This document shows, piece by piece, positions 17,339-27,800 of a DNA stretch of 64,000 bases (its first letter is position 1; each line of letters opens with the position of its first letter). Position numbers and translations under genes: made by a program. The notes beneath the pieces were generated by a model. It made no database searches. It saw nothing but the letters and a program-made list of their open reading frames with translations, and was not told where the DNA came from. Source of the DNA: DATFVA01 sp963745945 (lineage in GTDB: Bacteria > Bacteroidota > Ignavibacteria > Ignavibacteriales > Ignavibacteriaceae); contig CAVUZG010000002.1 in the NCBI GenBank assembly GCA_963745945.1, positions 162,619-226,618 of the forward strand, in the 5' to 3' direction.

Positions 17339-18499
17339 CTAACGACTGTGATACTTTAGTGCAAGGCACGTTATATCATCGGACTGTTCGACTCCCTCAG
17401 AAAATTTCTGAACATCAGCAATAACTTTTTCTACAAGTTTACCGGCGTTTTCCTTTCCGGCATTCCGAAGTGAATTAATAAGACGTTCATCTTCATATTC
17501 CTCATCGTCTTTATTAAATGCCTCTGTCACTCCATCAGTATATAAAACCAGATAGTCACCAGGTTTCAGTGTTATTATATTTGATTCATATTCCGAATCT
17601 TTCATTGCTCCCAGCAGTAAACCACCGATATTATCGAGCTGTGTAATACTGCCGTCAGAAGATATCAGAAACGGGGCGTTGTGTCCCCCGTTTGAATATT
17701 CGAATGAACCATTTCTTGTATCGAGAACCCCGTAAAAAACTGTAACAAACATATTCGGGGGACTATCATCCGCAAGAAGATTATTTACTTCAAATAATAC
17801 ATTATCTGCGGGCATTCCTTTGTAGGCAGTTGCCTTAATTAAAGTTTTACTAACCGCCATCAACATAGCTGCAGCAATTCCTTTGCCTGATACATCTCCC
17901 AGTACAACTGCAAGCCTGTATTTATCCAGCATGAAAAAATCATACAGATCACCACCTACTTCTTTTGCAGGAATCATTTTTGCGAATATTTCAAATTCTT
18001 TTTTTTCAGGAAATGTTTTTGGAAGAATAGAAGTCTGAATTACTTTTGCAATCTCCAGCTCCTGTTTCAGCGCAATTAATTTATCATGAGATGATAAAGC
18101 TTCTTTGGTCTTTTCAATTTCCTTCAATGATTTTTCTATGGTTATTTCCAGGTCCTTTAAATCAATGGGTTTGGTCACGAAATCATATGCTCCCCTGTTC
18201 ATGGCAGTTCTTATATTTTCCATATCTCCGTATGCTGAAACAATAACCGAACGCAGAAATTTATTATTAAGCTCATTTATTCTGGAAAGCAGAGTAAGTC
18301 CGTCCATCACCGGCATGTTGATGTCAGTTAAAATAAGATCAATAGCTCTGTCGGCAGTTAATTTATCAAGCGCTTCAACACCGTTTTCAGCAAAATGGAA
18401 TTCATATTCATTTGCTTTAATTTTATTGCGGAATTTCTGACGGATTAATGCCTGGAGATCAGGTTCATCATCCACTACTAATATTCTTGCTAATTGCAT
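17339..18499 (-). CDS. Response regulator with PP2C/SpoIIE-type phosphatase output
   Basis: The 386-residue protein has a receiver domain (1-120; acidic pocket Asp10/Asp11, phospho-acceptor Asp59 in LTDINMP, Ser88, Lys110), a coiled-coil linker (120-155) and an RsbU/SpoIIE phosphatase domain (165-385). The phosphatase metal-ligand blocks are VGGDLYDFF, GDVSGKGIAAAMLM, NGGHNAPFL and YTDGVTEAF. It should dephosphorylate a protein partner, typically an anti-sigma antagonist, when phosphorylated. It is the last gene of a minus-strand signalling operon, 10 bp after the single-domain receiver. Confidence 0.93.
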   Translation of the reverse strand: MQLARILVVDDEPDLQALIRQKFRNKIKANEYEFHFAENGVEALDKLTADRAIDLILTDINMPVMDGLTLLSRINELNNKFLRSVIVSAYGDMENIRTAMNRGAYDFVTKPIDLKDLEITIEKSLKEIEKTKEALSSHDKLIALKQELEIAKVIQTSILPKTFPEKKEFEIFAKMIPAKEVGGDLYDFFMLDKYRLAVVLGDVSGKGIAAAMLMAVSKTLIKATAYKGMPADNVLFEVNNLLADDSPPNMFVTVFYGVLDTRNGSFEYSNGGHNAPFLISSDGSITQLDNIGGLLLGAMKDSEYESNIITLKPGDYLVLYTDGVTEAFNKDDEEYEDERLINSLRNAGKENAGKLVEKVIADVQKFSEGVEQSDDITCLALKYHSR

Positions 18500-18509
18500 T
18501 TATGTTCCT

Positions 18510-18887
18510 TCAATTTGTACCTGAGTAATTTAGCTTTTCTTTAAGCAAATCGAACTGAAGAGGCTTTGTAAAGTAATCATACGCACCTAGATTTTTTGCC
18601 ATGTTGAAATTATGTTCGTCTCCATAAGCAGTTATCATAATAACTTTTAAATCGGGGTAACGTTTTTTTATTTCTCTCAATAATTCTATCCCGTTCATTT
18701 CAGGCATATTGATATCGGACAATATTAAGTAATCTGTAAGGTTTTCAATTGACTCGATCAATTCAAGAGCAGAAATTCCGTTCAAAGCATATTTTATCTG
18801 AACTTTTCCCGCTTTTATTTCCTTCCTGAATTTCTGCTGAAATAAGAACTGCACATCGCTTTCATCATCTACAACTAATAGTTTCAA
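18510..18887 (-). CDS. Single-domain response regulator
   Basis: The 125-residue protein is a receiver only: Asp7/Asp8, phospho-acceptor Asp58 in LSDINMPEMNG, Thr86, Lys108 in FTKP. With no output domain it probably shuttles phosphate or works through protein contacts. It sits between the propeller kinase (13 bp before it) and the phosphatase regulator (10 bp after). A chain from the kinases through this receiver to the phosphatase is a reasonable inference. Confidence 0.93.
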   Translation of the reverse strand: MKLLVVDDESDVQFLFQQKFRKEIKAGKVQIKYALNGISALELIESIENLTDYLILSDINMPEMNGIELLREIKKRYPDLKVIMITAYGDEHNFNMAKNLGAYDYFTKPLQFDLLKEKLNYSGTN

Positions 18888-18900
18888 TTTTCCCTCATTT

Positions 18901-21900
18901 TTACATTGGTAATAAAATTATAAAATTGGTTCCCGTCTCGGCTAAGCTAGTACCGGGTAAACCTGTATTCTCTTTGGTTTCTATGTTCAGTGTGCCTCCG
19001 TGAACTTTAGTAACTATATCATAACTTATTGATAACCCCAAACCTGTTCCTTCTCCTGTTGGTTTTGTAGTGAAGAACGGCTGGAAAATTTTATCAATAA
19101 TATTCTTTGGAATTCCGCTGCCGTTATCACTTATTTTTATTTCAACTTTATCTTTTAAGTTTATTGTTGAAACTTTCAGAGTCGGTGCGAAATTTTCATC
19201 ATTACTTTTCTTCTTTTTATCATAAGCTGCATAGCAGGCATTATTAATAATATTAAGAAAAACTCTGCTGATATCCTGAGGAACTACATTTATTTTTTCT
19301 AATGTTTCATCATAATCTTTTTCTATTGTAATATTAAACTCTTTATTGGTTGCTCTCATTCCATGGTAGGCAAGATTAACATATTGATCCAACAGATCAT
19401 TAATATCAGTTGGTGTTTTTTCTCCTGCAGTTCCGCGCGAATGGAGAAGCATTCCTTTTACAATGGAATCTGCGCGTTTGCCATGTAGATTTATTTTTTC
19501 AAGATTCAGTTGTAAATCTTTTAGAATAACCAGCACTTCTTCTTTATCATTTTTTTGCAATTCTTCTTCTATTTCATTAATCAATTCGCCGCTTATCTCG
19601 GAAAAGTTATTTACAAAGTTCAATGGGTTTTTTATTTCGTGTGCAATACCTGCCGTTAGTTCACCAAGCGAAGCCATTTTTTCTGAATGAACAAGCTGAG
19701 TTTGAGTTCTTATTATTTCTTCATTTTTTTCCTGTAATGATTTTATTGCCTGTGCTTTTGAAATCGCAGATACAGCATGCTCTCTGAACCTGTTCAAGAG
19801 CCTTGCAGTGGATTGATCAAAAGCATTTTTATCTGAGAAATTATCAAAAACAACATACGCTTCTGTAACGTTATCTATCTCAACCGCCATAACCAGCATT
19901 GATTTTGCCTGGCCAAATCCTGTAAGTTTTTCATCTGCATACAGATGACTGGTTTCGCGGATAATGTATATACCTTTTTCAGCTTCTTCAGAATTCATTG
20001 TATATCTTTTATTAAGATCTTCCGGAGAGAGCCTCAGATATCCCAGGTCCGCGATATCGTATCCTTCTGTAAACGCTATGTAAAAAACGTTCTCTTTTTT
20101 ATCCAATAAAAATATTGCCGCTTTTTCTCCCTGCGGAATAACAGTAAAAGTCTGTTCAAGCAATGAGTTAAATAACTGATCGAGATTTTCCGCACGGTTA
20201 ATAACTTTTACCAACCTGTCAACTATTTCAAGTTCATCAGCTTGTGTTTTTATAATCTCTGCCTCACGGAGTTTCGCCTGGTTTCTTTCTCTGGTTATCA
20301 CTCTCCGGCGCATTATCCTGTCGGTAATAAATATTCCGAGAAATATGAAAACTATATAAATTGAATAAGCCCACCAGGTTAAATACCAAGGCGGTAAAAC
20401 TTTGAAGCTGAAATGATCTTCACCGCTGATAACTCCGTAAATATTTTTTGCACGTACGTGGAAAGTAAAATTACCGCCTGAAAGATTTGTGTAGTCTTTC
20501 TTTATTTCGGTAGTCCAGGCCGACCATCCATCATCACTTCCTTCAAGATAATATTGATACTGGTTTGCTTCTGGTTTCTCATAGCTTGCTGCCGAATATT
20601 CAAAACGAACATCATTATGTGAATAAGGAATAATAACTTTCGCGAGATTTTCAGAATTTGAGTTATATCCATCGAATACGATAGAATCATTATTAACAAT
20701 TACTTTTCTGATATTTACTGAAAAAGGAGTATCTAGATTCTTCTCTTTGCCGGGATCGTAATAAATTAATCCTTCACTTGTACTAATCCATAAATATTCT
20801 TTGTCATTCAAGGCATCATAATCCGGATAAATATCATTCACAGAATTTAAATCTATTCTCTGGAATAACGGCATAGGTTCCCACTTATACTTACCATTGC
20901 TTTGAAGCAAAGCTTTACCGAGATGGTAATGTTTATTCACTTCAGCAAGAATCCAGTATCCACCTTTTTTACTTTTTAGTATCAGGCTTATGATATTACC
21001 CGGTGTTGTAAACTCTGCACCAAGTATCGAATCGGGCACAAACGAATTTTTAGTATCATCAAACTTGAAAATACCTTTGTCTGTGTCTAACAAAAATCTA
21101 TTATCAAAACTTAACAAATGCCAGTTGTTTCCGGGAATTATATCTTTATCTGAGTAAGTATCAATCTGAATGTTATCACTTCCAAATGCCCGTTCGAACC
21201 CATTAAATTTACTGGTGATATGAAGAATTAGTTTATCACCTTGTCTCATCCATAAAGTGCTGTCGTTGTCTTCAACTATAGAAGTCAATTCATCTGTTGC
21301 AATATTGAAAGTTTTAACTAAAGGCGGTTTATTTACTTCTGATTTTATTATTCCCAGGGATCCTATAGCACCGAAATAAATTACATCTGGGAATAGTGAA
21401 GAAGGAGATAAGGCAATGATTGCTTGCCTGTCAACTTCTGAACTAAAGTGATCTCCCTGAACTGTATTTAATCCCAAATTAGTTACGGCAAATAGTTTTT
21501 CGTTATTTTTAAGAAATTCGTAGGCGGGCTTATTACTTCCTTTAAGTAACTCAAATTCTGATTTCCCTTCTTCAAGAAATAATACACCAATATCATTTGC
21601 TGCATAAATATTATTCTTAAATCTTACAATGGAAGTTACCTGACTTCTTAATTTTCCTTGTGCCCGAATTATAGTTAACGGTGAATTTACTTCACTGAAA
21701 ACTATTCCTTCATTAGTAGCAATCCACAGACCTCCAAGTTTATCCGGGTAAACATCGTAGGCAACGTTAGTAGGCAGTCCGGAATTTTGATTGAGCATTC
21801 TGACAAGTTTACCATTCCGATTTATTATTGCAACTCCGCCCCGCTGAGTTGCGAGTGCGATATCACCGTTTTTTAAAATACAAGCATTGTAAACCTGGTT

Positions 21901-22683
21901 TATTTTCAGAAACTCATCTATATCAGTTTTAAAGGGAATGCTGCTCTTCCCGTCATAAATAAACAGACCGCTTAAATTTGTAGTGATAAGAATTTTACCG
22001 GGATTGTTTTGATCAGGCTCAGAAAGAGGAAGCATATCAAATACACCGGTATCTTTAAAGTAACCGCCGCCGGGAATAACAGAAATTGAATCACCATCAA
22101 TTTTCATTAATCCTTTACCCTGGTTACGTGAATAAATATCATCGCCGATCTTATACAGCCTGAAAGCATAAACGGAATCCCAGATTTTAAAATCTTTTCC
22201 ATTCCACCTGATAATTTCATCCGCCGTCTTAAAGAAAACACCTTTTGAGTTGACTGCAACATCCCAGAATTCCTTATCTATCTTGCGGACTTTATCGAGT
22301 TGTTTTTTCAGAGAAATAAATCTTAGCTGACCAATAGAATCAGGTTTAAGATATCCGAAATCAGATGAAGCAGTTATATAAATTTTACCATTATTATCTG
22401 TTGCGATTGTACGTACATCTGCGGAATAGGGTGTTTTTATTCCTCTCCAGGAAGTACCGTCATATTCTAAAAGTCCGTGTTCATTACCAAAGTACATTAT
22501 GCCGCGGTTATCACTGGCTATACACCAGTTACTGGCACCGGCATTATATTGCTTTGGACTGAAGTATTTTGAAAAAGGCTGAGTTACATAACTGTAATCA
22601 TAATCTTCATTCTGGCAAAATGAGATTGAAGCCGAAATAATTATTATTAAAGCGATTAAAGTATTTTGGTTATTAAAAATCAT
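18901..22683 (-). CDS. Histidine kinase with periplasmic propeller sensor and GAF domain
   Basis: The 1260-residue protein has a signal peptide (MIFNNQNTLIALIIIISASI..), periplasmic propeller repeats (about 40-690; for example LGGLWIATNEGIVF), a Y_Y_Y domain (about 700-770), a membrane helix (ILP-like LPPWYLTWWAYSIYIVFIFL), a coiled coil, a GAF-like domain (about 830-990), a HisKA domain with GIAHEIKNP (His near 1014) and an HATPase domain (NIINNACYA, DNGSGIP, GTGLGLS). It lacks the REC/AraC part of true HTCS proteins. Near the C-terminus is a 10-residue insertion (LPGTSLAETG) absent from the sister kinases. Confidence 0.9.
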   Translation of the reverse strand: MIFNNQNTLIALIIIISASISFCQNEDYDYSYVTQPFSKYFSPKQYNAGASNWCIASDNRGIMYFGNEHGLLEYDGTSWRGIKTPYSADVRTIATDNNGKIYITASSDFGYLKPDSIGQLRFISLKKQLDKVRKIDKEFWDVAVNSKGVFFKTADEIIRWNGKDFKIWDSVYAFRLYKIGDDIYSRNQGKGLMKIDGDSISVIPGGGYFKDTGVFDMLPLSEPDQNNPGKILITTNLSGLFIYDGKSSIPFKTDIDEFLKINQVYNACILKNGDIALATQRGGVAIINRNGKLVRMLNQNSGLPTNVAYDVYPDKLGGLWIATNEGIVFSEVNSPLTIIRAQGKLRSQVTSIVRFKNNIYAANDIGVLFLEEGKSEFELLKGSNKPAYEFLKNNEKLFAVTNLGLNTVQGDHFSSEVDRQAIIALSPSSLFPDVIYFGAIGSLGIIKSEVNKPPLVKTFNIATDELTSIVEDNDSTLWMRQGDKLILHITSKFNGFERAFGSDNIQIDTYSDKDIIPGNNWHLLSFDNRFLLDTDKGIFKFDDTKNSFVPDSILGAEFTTPGNIISLILKSKKGGYWILAEVNKHYHLGKALLQSNGKYKWEPMPLFQRIDLNSVNDIYPDYDALNDKEYLWISTSEGLIYYDPGKEKNLDTPFSVNIRKVIVNNDSIVFDGYNSNSENLAKVIIPYSHNDVRFEYSAASYEKPEANQYQYYLEGSDDGWSAWTTEIKKDYTNLSGGNFTFHVRAKNIYGVISGEDHFSFKVLPPWYLTWWAYSIYIVFIFLGIFITDRIMRRRVITRERNQAKLREAEIIKTQADELEIVDRLVKVINRAENLDQLFNSLLEQTFTVIPQGEKAAIFLLDKKENVFYIAFTEGYDIADLGYLRLSPEDLNKRYTMNSEEAEKGIYIIRETSHLYADEKLTGFGQAKSMLVMAVEIDNVTEAYVVFDNFSDKNAFDQSTARLLNRFREHAVSAISKAQAIKSLQEKNEEIIRTQTQLVHSEKMASLGELTAGIAHEIKNPLNFVNNFSEISGELINEIEEELQKNDKEEVLVILKDLQLNLEKINLHGKRADSIVKGMLLHSRGTAGEKTPTDINDLLDQYVNLAYHGMRATNKEFNITIEKDYDETLEKINVVPQDISRVFLNIINNACYAAYDKKKKSNDENFAPTLKVSTINLKDKVEIKISDNGSGIPKNIIDKIFQPFFTTKPTGEGTGLGLSISYDIVTKVHGGTLNIETKENTGLPGTSLAETGTNFIILLPM

Positions 22684-22710
22684 TTATCTGTACTTCTGAA
22701 AATTCTTAAA

Positions 22711-22917
22711 CTATGTAATTGGCAGCACAATTACGAACTCTGTACCTTCACCTATTTTCGTTTCAACTTTCAATTCTCCGCCGTGCTGCTTTACTATAAC
22801 ATCATAACTTAACGATAAACCTAATCCTGTTCCTTCACCAGTAGGCTTTGTTGTAAAGAATGGCTGGAATATTTTATCCAAAATATCGTTGAGGAATTCC
22901 ATTGCCATTATCACCAA
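22711..22917 (-). CDS. C-terminal fragment of the TPR histidine kinase (after frameshift)
   Basis: This frame carries the end of the ATPase domain of the kinase to its right: DILDKIFQPFF, TTKPTGEGTGLGLSLSYD and EFVIVLPIT. The apparent first residues, MVIMAMEFLN, are an out-of-frame reading of the upstream DNGNGIP box. One extra base in CCTCAACGAT (near 22890) moves the reading frame. Removing a C restores GIPQDILDKIFQ, as in the two sister kinases. Confidence 0.75.
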   Translation of the reverse strand: MVIMAMEFLNDILDKIFQPFFTTKPTGEGTGLGLSLSYDVIVKQHGGELKVETKIGEGTEFVIVLPIT

Positions 22918-24781
22918 TTCTTATTTCAATTTTCCCATTCATTTTTTTTGTTGAGACTTTTAATATCGGAGAGAAGTTATCATCACCACTCTTCTTTTTC
23001 TTATCATACGCTGCATAGCAGGCATTGTTAATTATGTTTAAGAATACTCTGCTTATATCCTGCGGTATTACATTTATCTTTTCCAATGATTCATCGTAAT
23101 CTTTTTCAATCGTTATATTGAATTCTTTGTTCTGTGCTCTCATTCCGTGATAGGCAAGATTAACATACTGATCAAGAAGATCATTTATATCAGTAAGAGT
23201 TTTTTCACCCGAAGTTCCTCTTGAGTGAAGAAGCATTCCTTTTACAATTGAATCTGCCCGTTTGCCGTGTTGATTTATCTTTTCAAGATTTTGTTTCAAA
23301 TCATCTGCAATTGAAATGGCTTCTTCCTTTATTGTTCTCAGTAATTCTTCTTTCATTTCATCAATTAACTCATTGCTTACTTCGCTGAAGTTATTTATAA
23401 AGTTCAATGGATTTTTTATTTCGTGTGCAATACCAGCAGTTAGCTCACCGAGTGAAGCCATTTTTTCCGAATGAATGAGCTGAGCTTGGGTAGATTTTAA
23501 TTCAGACAGAGTTTCTTCCACGTTTTTCTTTTGCACCTCAATTTCTTCTTTTTGACTTTGCAGTAGTTGATGGGCTTTCTTTTTATTGCGGTTATTCCTG
23601 TAAAGCAAAAGAGCAATAATTATAAAAACAATTAAAGCTGCAATTAAAACGTAAAGGCGGATTTTATTTTGTGTTTCTATTTTCTCCTTTTCTAATTCCT
23701 GAAGTTGCTGTTCGTGACTAAGGGTAATGCTTTGAAAGTGGGCAAGGTTTTCAATTTGATTTTTGTAATCAACGTTCTTTGCATCCATAGCAAGCTGAAG
23801 ATACTTATAAGCACTGTCCGGTTTGTTGTTCAATTTGTAGGCCTGGTATAAATTATCATACGCAATAGCCAGGTAGTAATTTACGCTTTCAGCCGTTCCG
23901 AGTTCTTTTGTAGCAGCCAGGGTCTTTTTGGCATAATAAAGTGATGAATCCCCGTCCTTTTTATCCAGGAAAAATGATGTGAATTTCTGGTAGTTGTATT
24001 CAAGTGAATAGCGATCCTTTTCTGCAATCGAATTATTTATTCCGGCAATGTAAGATTTTCGGGCGAAATCATATTTTTTCATCTTATAATAAATATTGCC
24101 TATAAAACCATAAGCCCAGCCTATATAAAGTGTAATTTTGTTTTTTTCAGAGAGGGATAAAGTATTTTTTGCATAAGTAAGAGCGGTGTCCAGCTTATTT
24201 AAAGTGGTATATATCCTGGAAAGATTCATATAAGCAAGCTGTATACCGGCATTTCTACCGCACTTTTCAGAAATTCTTTTTTCCTCATTAAAATGAAATA
24301 TTTCTTCTTTATAGTTTAGCGTGGCATCCATGAGTAATGCATACATGTGATGTGTAATAGAAAGAACCATTAGCCTGTAGTTATGAGGTGAATGGTATTG
24401 CGAATCGGAATAAGCAGTTAACCAGGTTGAAAGCTTTTCAGATTCGGGATTTTCTAATATTTTAAAAGCATCCGCTAAACATTTCAGAGATTCACCATAT
24501 TTACTAATGTTGTTCAGCGTGTAGCCCTTGGCCGTAAGGGCAGCGCCTTCGGCTAATTTTTGATTTGCTTTCCTCGCAATTTTTAATGATTGATCAACGA
24601 AATAAAGAGCAGAGTCAACATTTACTTCTTCGTAATAATATTCCAGGTTGAAGTTTATCTTAAATAAAACCGAATCCGAAGTTTCCGTTTTCAATGCCTG
24701 CCTCTGGCTGTCAGGATTGTATTGCTGTGCAAAAACTAATTGTGGGATAAAGAGAAAAAGAATTATAAAAAGTTTTTTCAT
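22874..24781 (-). CDS. TPR-sensor histidine kinase, main part (frameshifted)
   Basis: The 635-residue piece has a signal peptide (MKKLFIILFLFIPQLVFAQ), a periplasmic TPR region (about 30-350, repeated blocks such as AYMNLSRIYTTLNKLDTALTY), one membrane helix (about 375-395, LYVLIAALIVFIIIALLLYR), a coiled coil and a HisKA domain (GIAHEIKNP, His near 453). Its HATPase domain is interrupted after DNGNGIP by a one-base shift, and the end is the previous feature. The family is common in Bacteroidota, with TPR sensors and unknown ligand. It is 110 bp from the octa-module kinase. Confidence 0.85.
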   Translation of the reverse strand: MKKLFIILFLFIPQLVFAQQYNPDSQRQALKTETSDSVLFKINFNLEYYYEEVNVDSALYFVDQSLKIARKANQKLAEGAALTAKGYTLNNISKYGESLKCLADAFKILENPESEKLSTWLTAYSDSQYHSPHNYRLMVLSITHHMYALLMDATLNYKEEIFHFNEEKRISEKCGRNAGIQLAYMNLSRIYTTLNKLDTALTYAKNTLSLSEKNKITLYIGWAYGFIGNIYYKMKKYDFARKSYIAGINNSIAEKDRYSLEYNYQKFTSFFLDKKDGDSSLYYAKKTLAATKELGTAESVNYYLAIAYDNLYQAYKLNNKPDSAYKYLQLAMDAKNVDYKNQIENLAHFQSITLSHEQQLQELEKEKIETQNKIRLYVLIAALIVFIIIALLLYRNNRNKKKAHQLLQSQKEEIEVQKKNVEETLSELKSTQAQLIHSEKMASLGELTAGIAHEIKNPLNFINNFSEVSNELIDEMKEELLRTIKEEAISIADDLKQNLEKINQHGKRADSIVKGMLLHSRGTSGEKTLTDINDLLDQYVNLAYHGMRAQNKEFNITIEKDYDESLEKINVIPQDISRVFLNIINNACYAAYDKKKKSGDDNFSPILKVSTKKMNGKIEIRIGDNGNGIPQRYFG

Positions 24782-24861
24782 AATAGGTTGAATTAATTAT
24801 AAATTTTTTTTCTATCATTTCGACTCCAGATTCCTGTCTCTTCGAAATGACAATTAATTTC

Positions 24862-24889
24862 GTAGAGACACACTATAGCGTGTCTCTAC
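24862..24889 (-). terminator. Hairpin directly after the giant kinase gene
   Basis: GTAGAGACAC and GTGTCTCTAC form a long stem around ACTATAGC, with one internal mismatch, starting 2 nt after the stop codon. There is no strong T-run on the minus strand, so it may be a repeat as much as a terminator. The adjacent 24814-24850 holds a copy of the ATTTCGA...TCGAAATGA repeat family. Confidence 0.4.
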
Positions 24890-24890
24890 A

Positions 24891-27800
24891 TTATTTTGGA
24901 AAACTAATCACAAACTCTGCACCTTTACCCTCTTTACTTTCAATTTTAATTTCACCGCCGTGCTGTTTTGTAACTATATCGTAACTTAATGATAAACCCA
25001 AACCAGTTCCTTCGCCGGTTGGTTTGGTTGTAAAGAAAGGCTGGAATATTTTATCGATAATATCTTTTGGAATTCCATTGCCATTATCACTAATTCTTAT
25101 TTCAACTTTATCTTTTAGATTTTTTGTTGAAACTTTTAATATTGGTGAGAAATTGTTATCGCTACCCTTTTTCTTCCTGTCATATGCGGCATAACAGGCA
25201 TTATTAATTATATTCAAAAAGACTCTGCTTATATCCTGCGGAACAACGTTTATCTTTTCTAAAGTTTTATCATAATCTATTTCTATGGTGATATTGAATT
25301 CCTTGTTTGTTGCTCTCATTCCGTGGTAGGCAAGATTAACATATTGATCAAGTAGATCATTAATATCCGTTAATGTTTTTTCACCCGAAGTTCCTCTTGA
25401 ATGAAGAAGCATTCCTTTAACAATAGAATCAGCGCGTTTACCATGAGTATTAATCTTCTCAAGATTTTGTTTCAGATCTTCGACGATTTCAATTACTTCT
25501 TCAAGATTATTATTCTGTATTTCAACTTTCATTTCGTCAAGCAATTCACGACTGACCTCAGAGAAATTATTTACAAAATTCAACGGGTTTTTTATTTCGT
25601 GTGCAATGCCTGCGGTAAGTTCACCGAGTGAAGCCATCTTTTCGGAATGTACTAATTGAGCCTGTGCAGATTTCAATTCTTTTAAAGTTAATTCGATTTT
25701 GTTTTTTGCTTCTTCAAGATTTTTGAAATCTTCATAACGTGCATAAGCGATTGCAAATGCTTCGGCTAATGCCTTTACTAATTCAAGTTTTTCTTCTGTA
25801 AGGGGCGAAACATCCCCAACGTAAAGCATTCCCTGCGTAAAAGGAATAAAATGGAGATTAAGACTTTCAGGGGGAATTGCTGAGCCCTGGTATGTCTCAG
25901 CCTTCTGAACCTGTCCGAGCTCCATCATTGATTTTGTCCAGCTGATAAACTCTTCCCTGTTCCAGTGTTCTCTGTACACTTCTTTCTTTTTCCAGAACTC
26001 AACTGTATTTAAAGTAAGGTTATTTGAATTAAAAGGTAAATTCAGTACGCCGAGGGGTTTACCATCTGGGGTGGTTAAATAAACCTGAACTGATTCCCGG
26101 ATTTCATCAACAATGAAAACACCACAGCGTATAAAAGGGACTTCAAGAGTTTTTAATTCTTTCCATATAATCGGTGTAATTCGATTCAGATCATCCGCTG
26201 TGCGCATACTTGCAATTTCACCGCGTACCCTGTCCAGAGAGGCTTGTTTAATAGCTTCACGTGCCTGTGCTTCTGCTTTTTGCAAATCCAGAAAACGGCG
26301 ATAGGTTAAATTGAATACATCTGCAAAACGTTCCAGTAATTTTATTGATTCTTTTGGTAATGGTTCAGGAGTAGTTGTTAATATCATACCTTGCGAGAAG
26401 AAAGCCACACTATGTATTCGATGTTCTCTAACTAACTCAGCTTTAATGGCCATACCCATTACTTCCCGCACATACCGGATCCAATCATTTAATTCCTTTC
26501 CGCTAAGGTCAATGATAATCGATTTCTTTTTTTCTTTCCATGCATCATATACCCGTTTACCTGTAGTCGGTTCATCAAGACTTGCATTAAAGTGATGACT
26601 GATCTTAATACCTTGTTGATCTGTAGCCCAGACTTCAAGAATTTTTTCTGTTTCTTTAATCAGACAGATATTTAGCCGTTCAGGTGTAACTCCAAGCTCT
26701 GTCATTTGCTGAAAGAGGATCGCAGCCGTTTCAGCCAGTTCATCACTTTTGTGCATGGCCATAGTTCGTGCACGGACTCTTTCCAGTGCAAGCTGAATTT
26801 CAGATTCTCTCGCCTGTGCTTCGGCTTTTTGTAAATCGAGGAAACGCTTGTAAAGTTGACCAAATACTTTGGCAAACCTTATCATAATATTGTTCTGATC
26901 AATATTAAGAGGTTCATGGGAAATAACATTAAGAGAGCCTTCGGCAAAAAAGTAAGTTGCAATAGTTTCCCGCTTGTTGAATTTCTCTCTTTTTGGGTAG
27001 GATAAATAAGAAGATAGTTCTTTATAATAACTAACTAAATTGTCGCCTTCCAGATTATAAATACAATATGGTTTCTTTTCTTTCCAAGTCTTCAATATCT
27101 CAGCGTACATCGGATGGGCAGACGCAGGGACAATTCCTAATATTCTATTCTCAGATCGATTTCTCATTTCAGATCTTGACCAGACTTCTACTGTATTTTT
27201 CTTCCCATCAATAAGCGCAACCCCGGCTCGAATAGCTTCGATTCCAAGTTTTTCGATTTCCTTAAAAAGTACATCAGATGTTTCTACCAACTCCTCACTT
27301 TTGTGCATTGCCGCCGTCCTGGCACGAACCCTTTCAAGCGAAGCTTCGATCTGTGCTTCCCTTGCCTGTGCTTCTGCTTTTTGGAGGTCGAGGAAGCGGA
27401 TATAGGTCTGTTCGAACACAGCAGCAAAGCGCTTTACTATGTCCTTCTCTTCATCACTGAAACGTTTGAGATTGTAGCGAACGATGTCAATTCCTGAATG
27501 CTTATAAAACCAGCCCATCATAACCATTCCTTCAGCATTTTGAATCATTTTTTTTCTTTGAGGTGGAACAGGCTGAACTTTGAATACTTCACTAAAAAAA
27601 GCATCTTTTTCTTCTTTGTTTAATAAATAATCAAAAAATCCGTCTCCGGGTGAATTAAAAGCATTGTAAAATTTTTCAAATATCGGCAAGCCAGAGTACG
27701 GCAAATGATATAATTCCGGGTAAATGTCTTCTTCTACCGAGGCCCAGAAATGGATATCTTTGGAGGAATCCAGGTTTAACTGGATATTGACAGAATGAAT

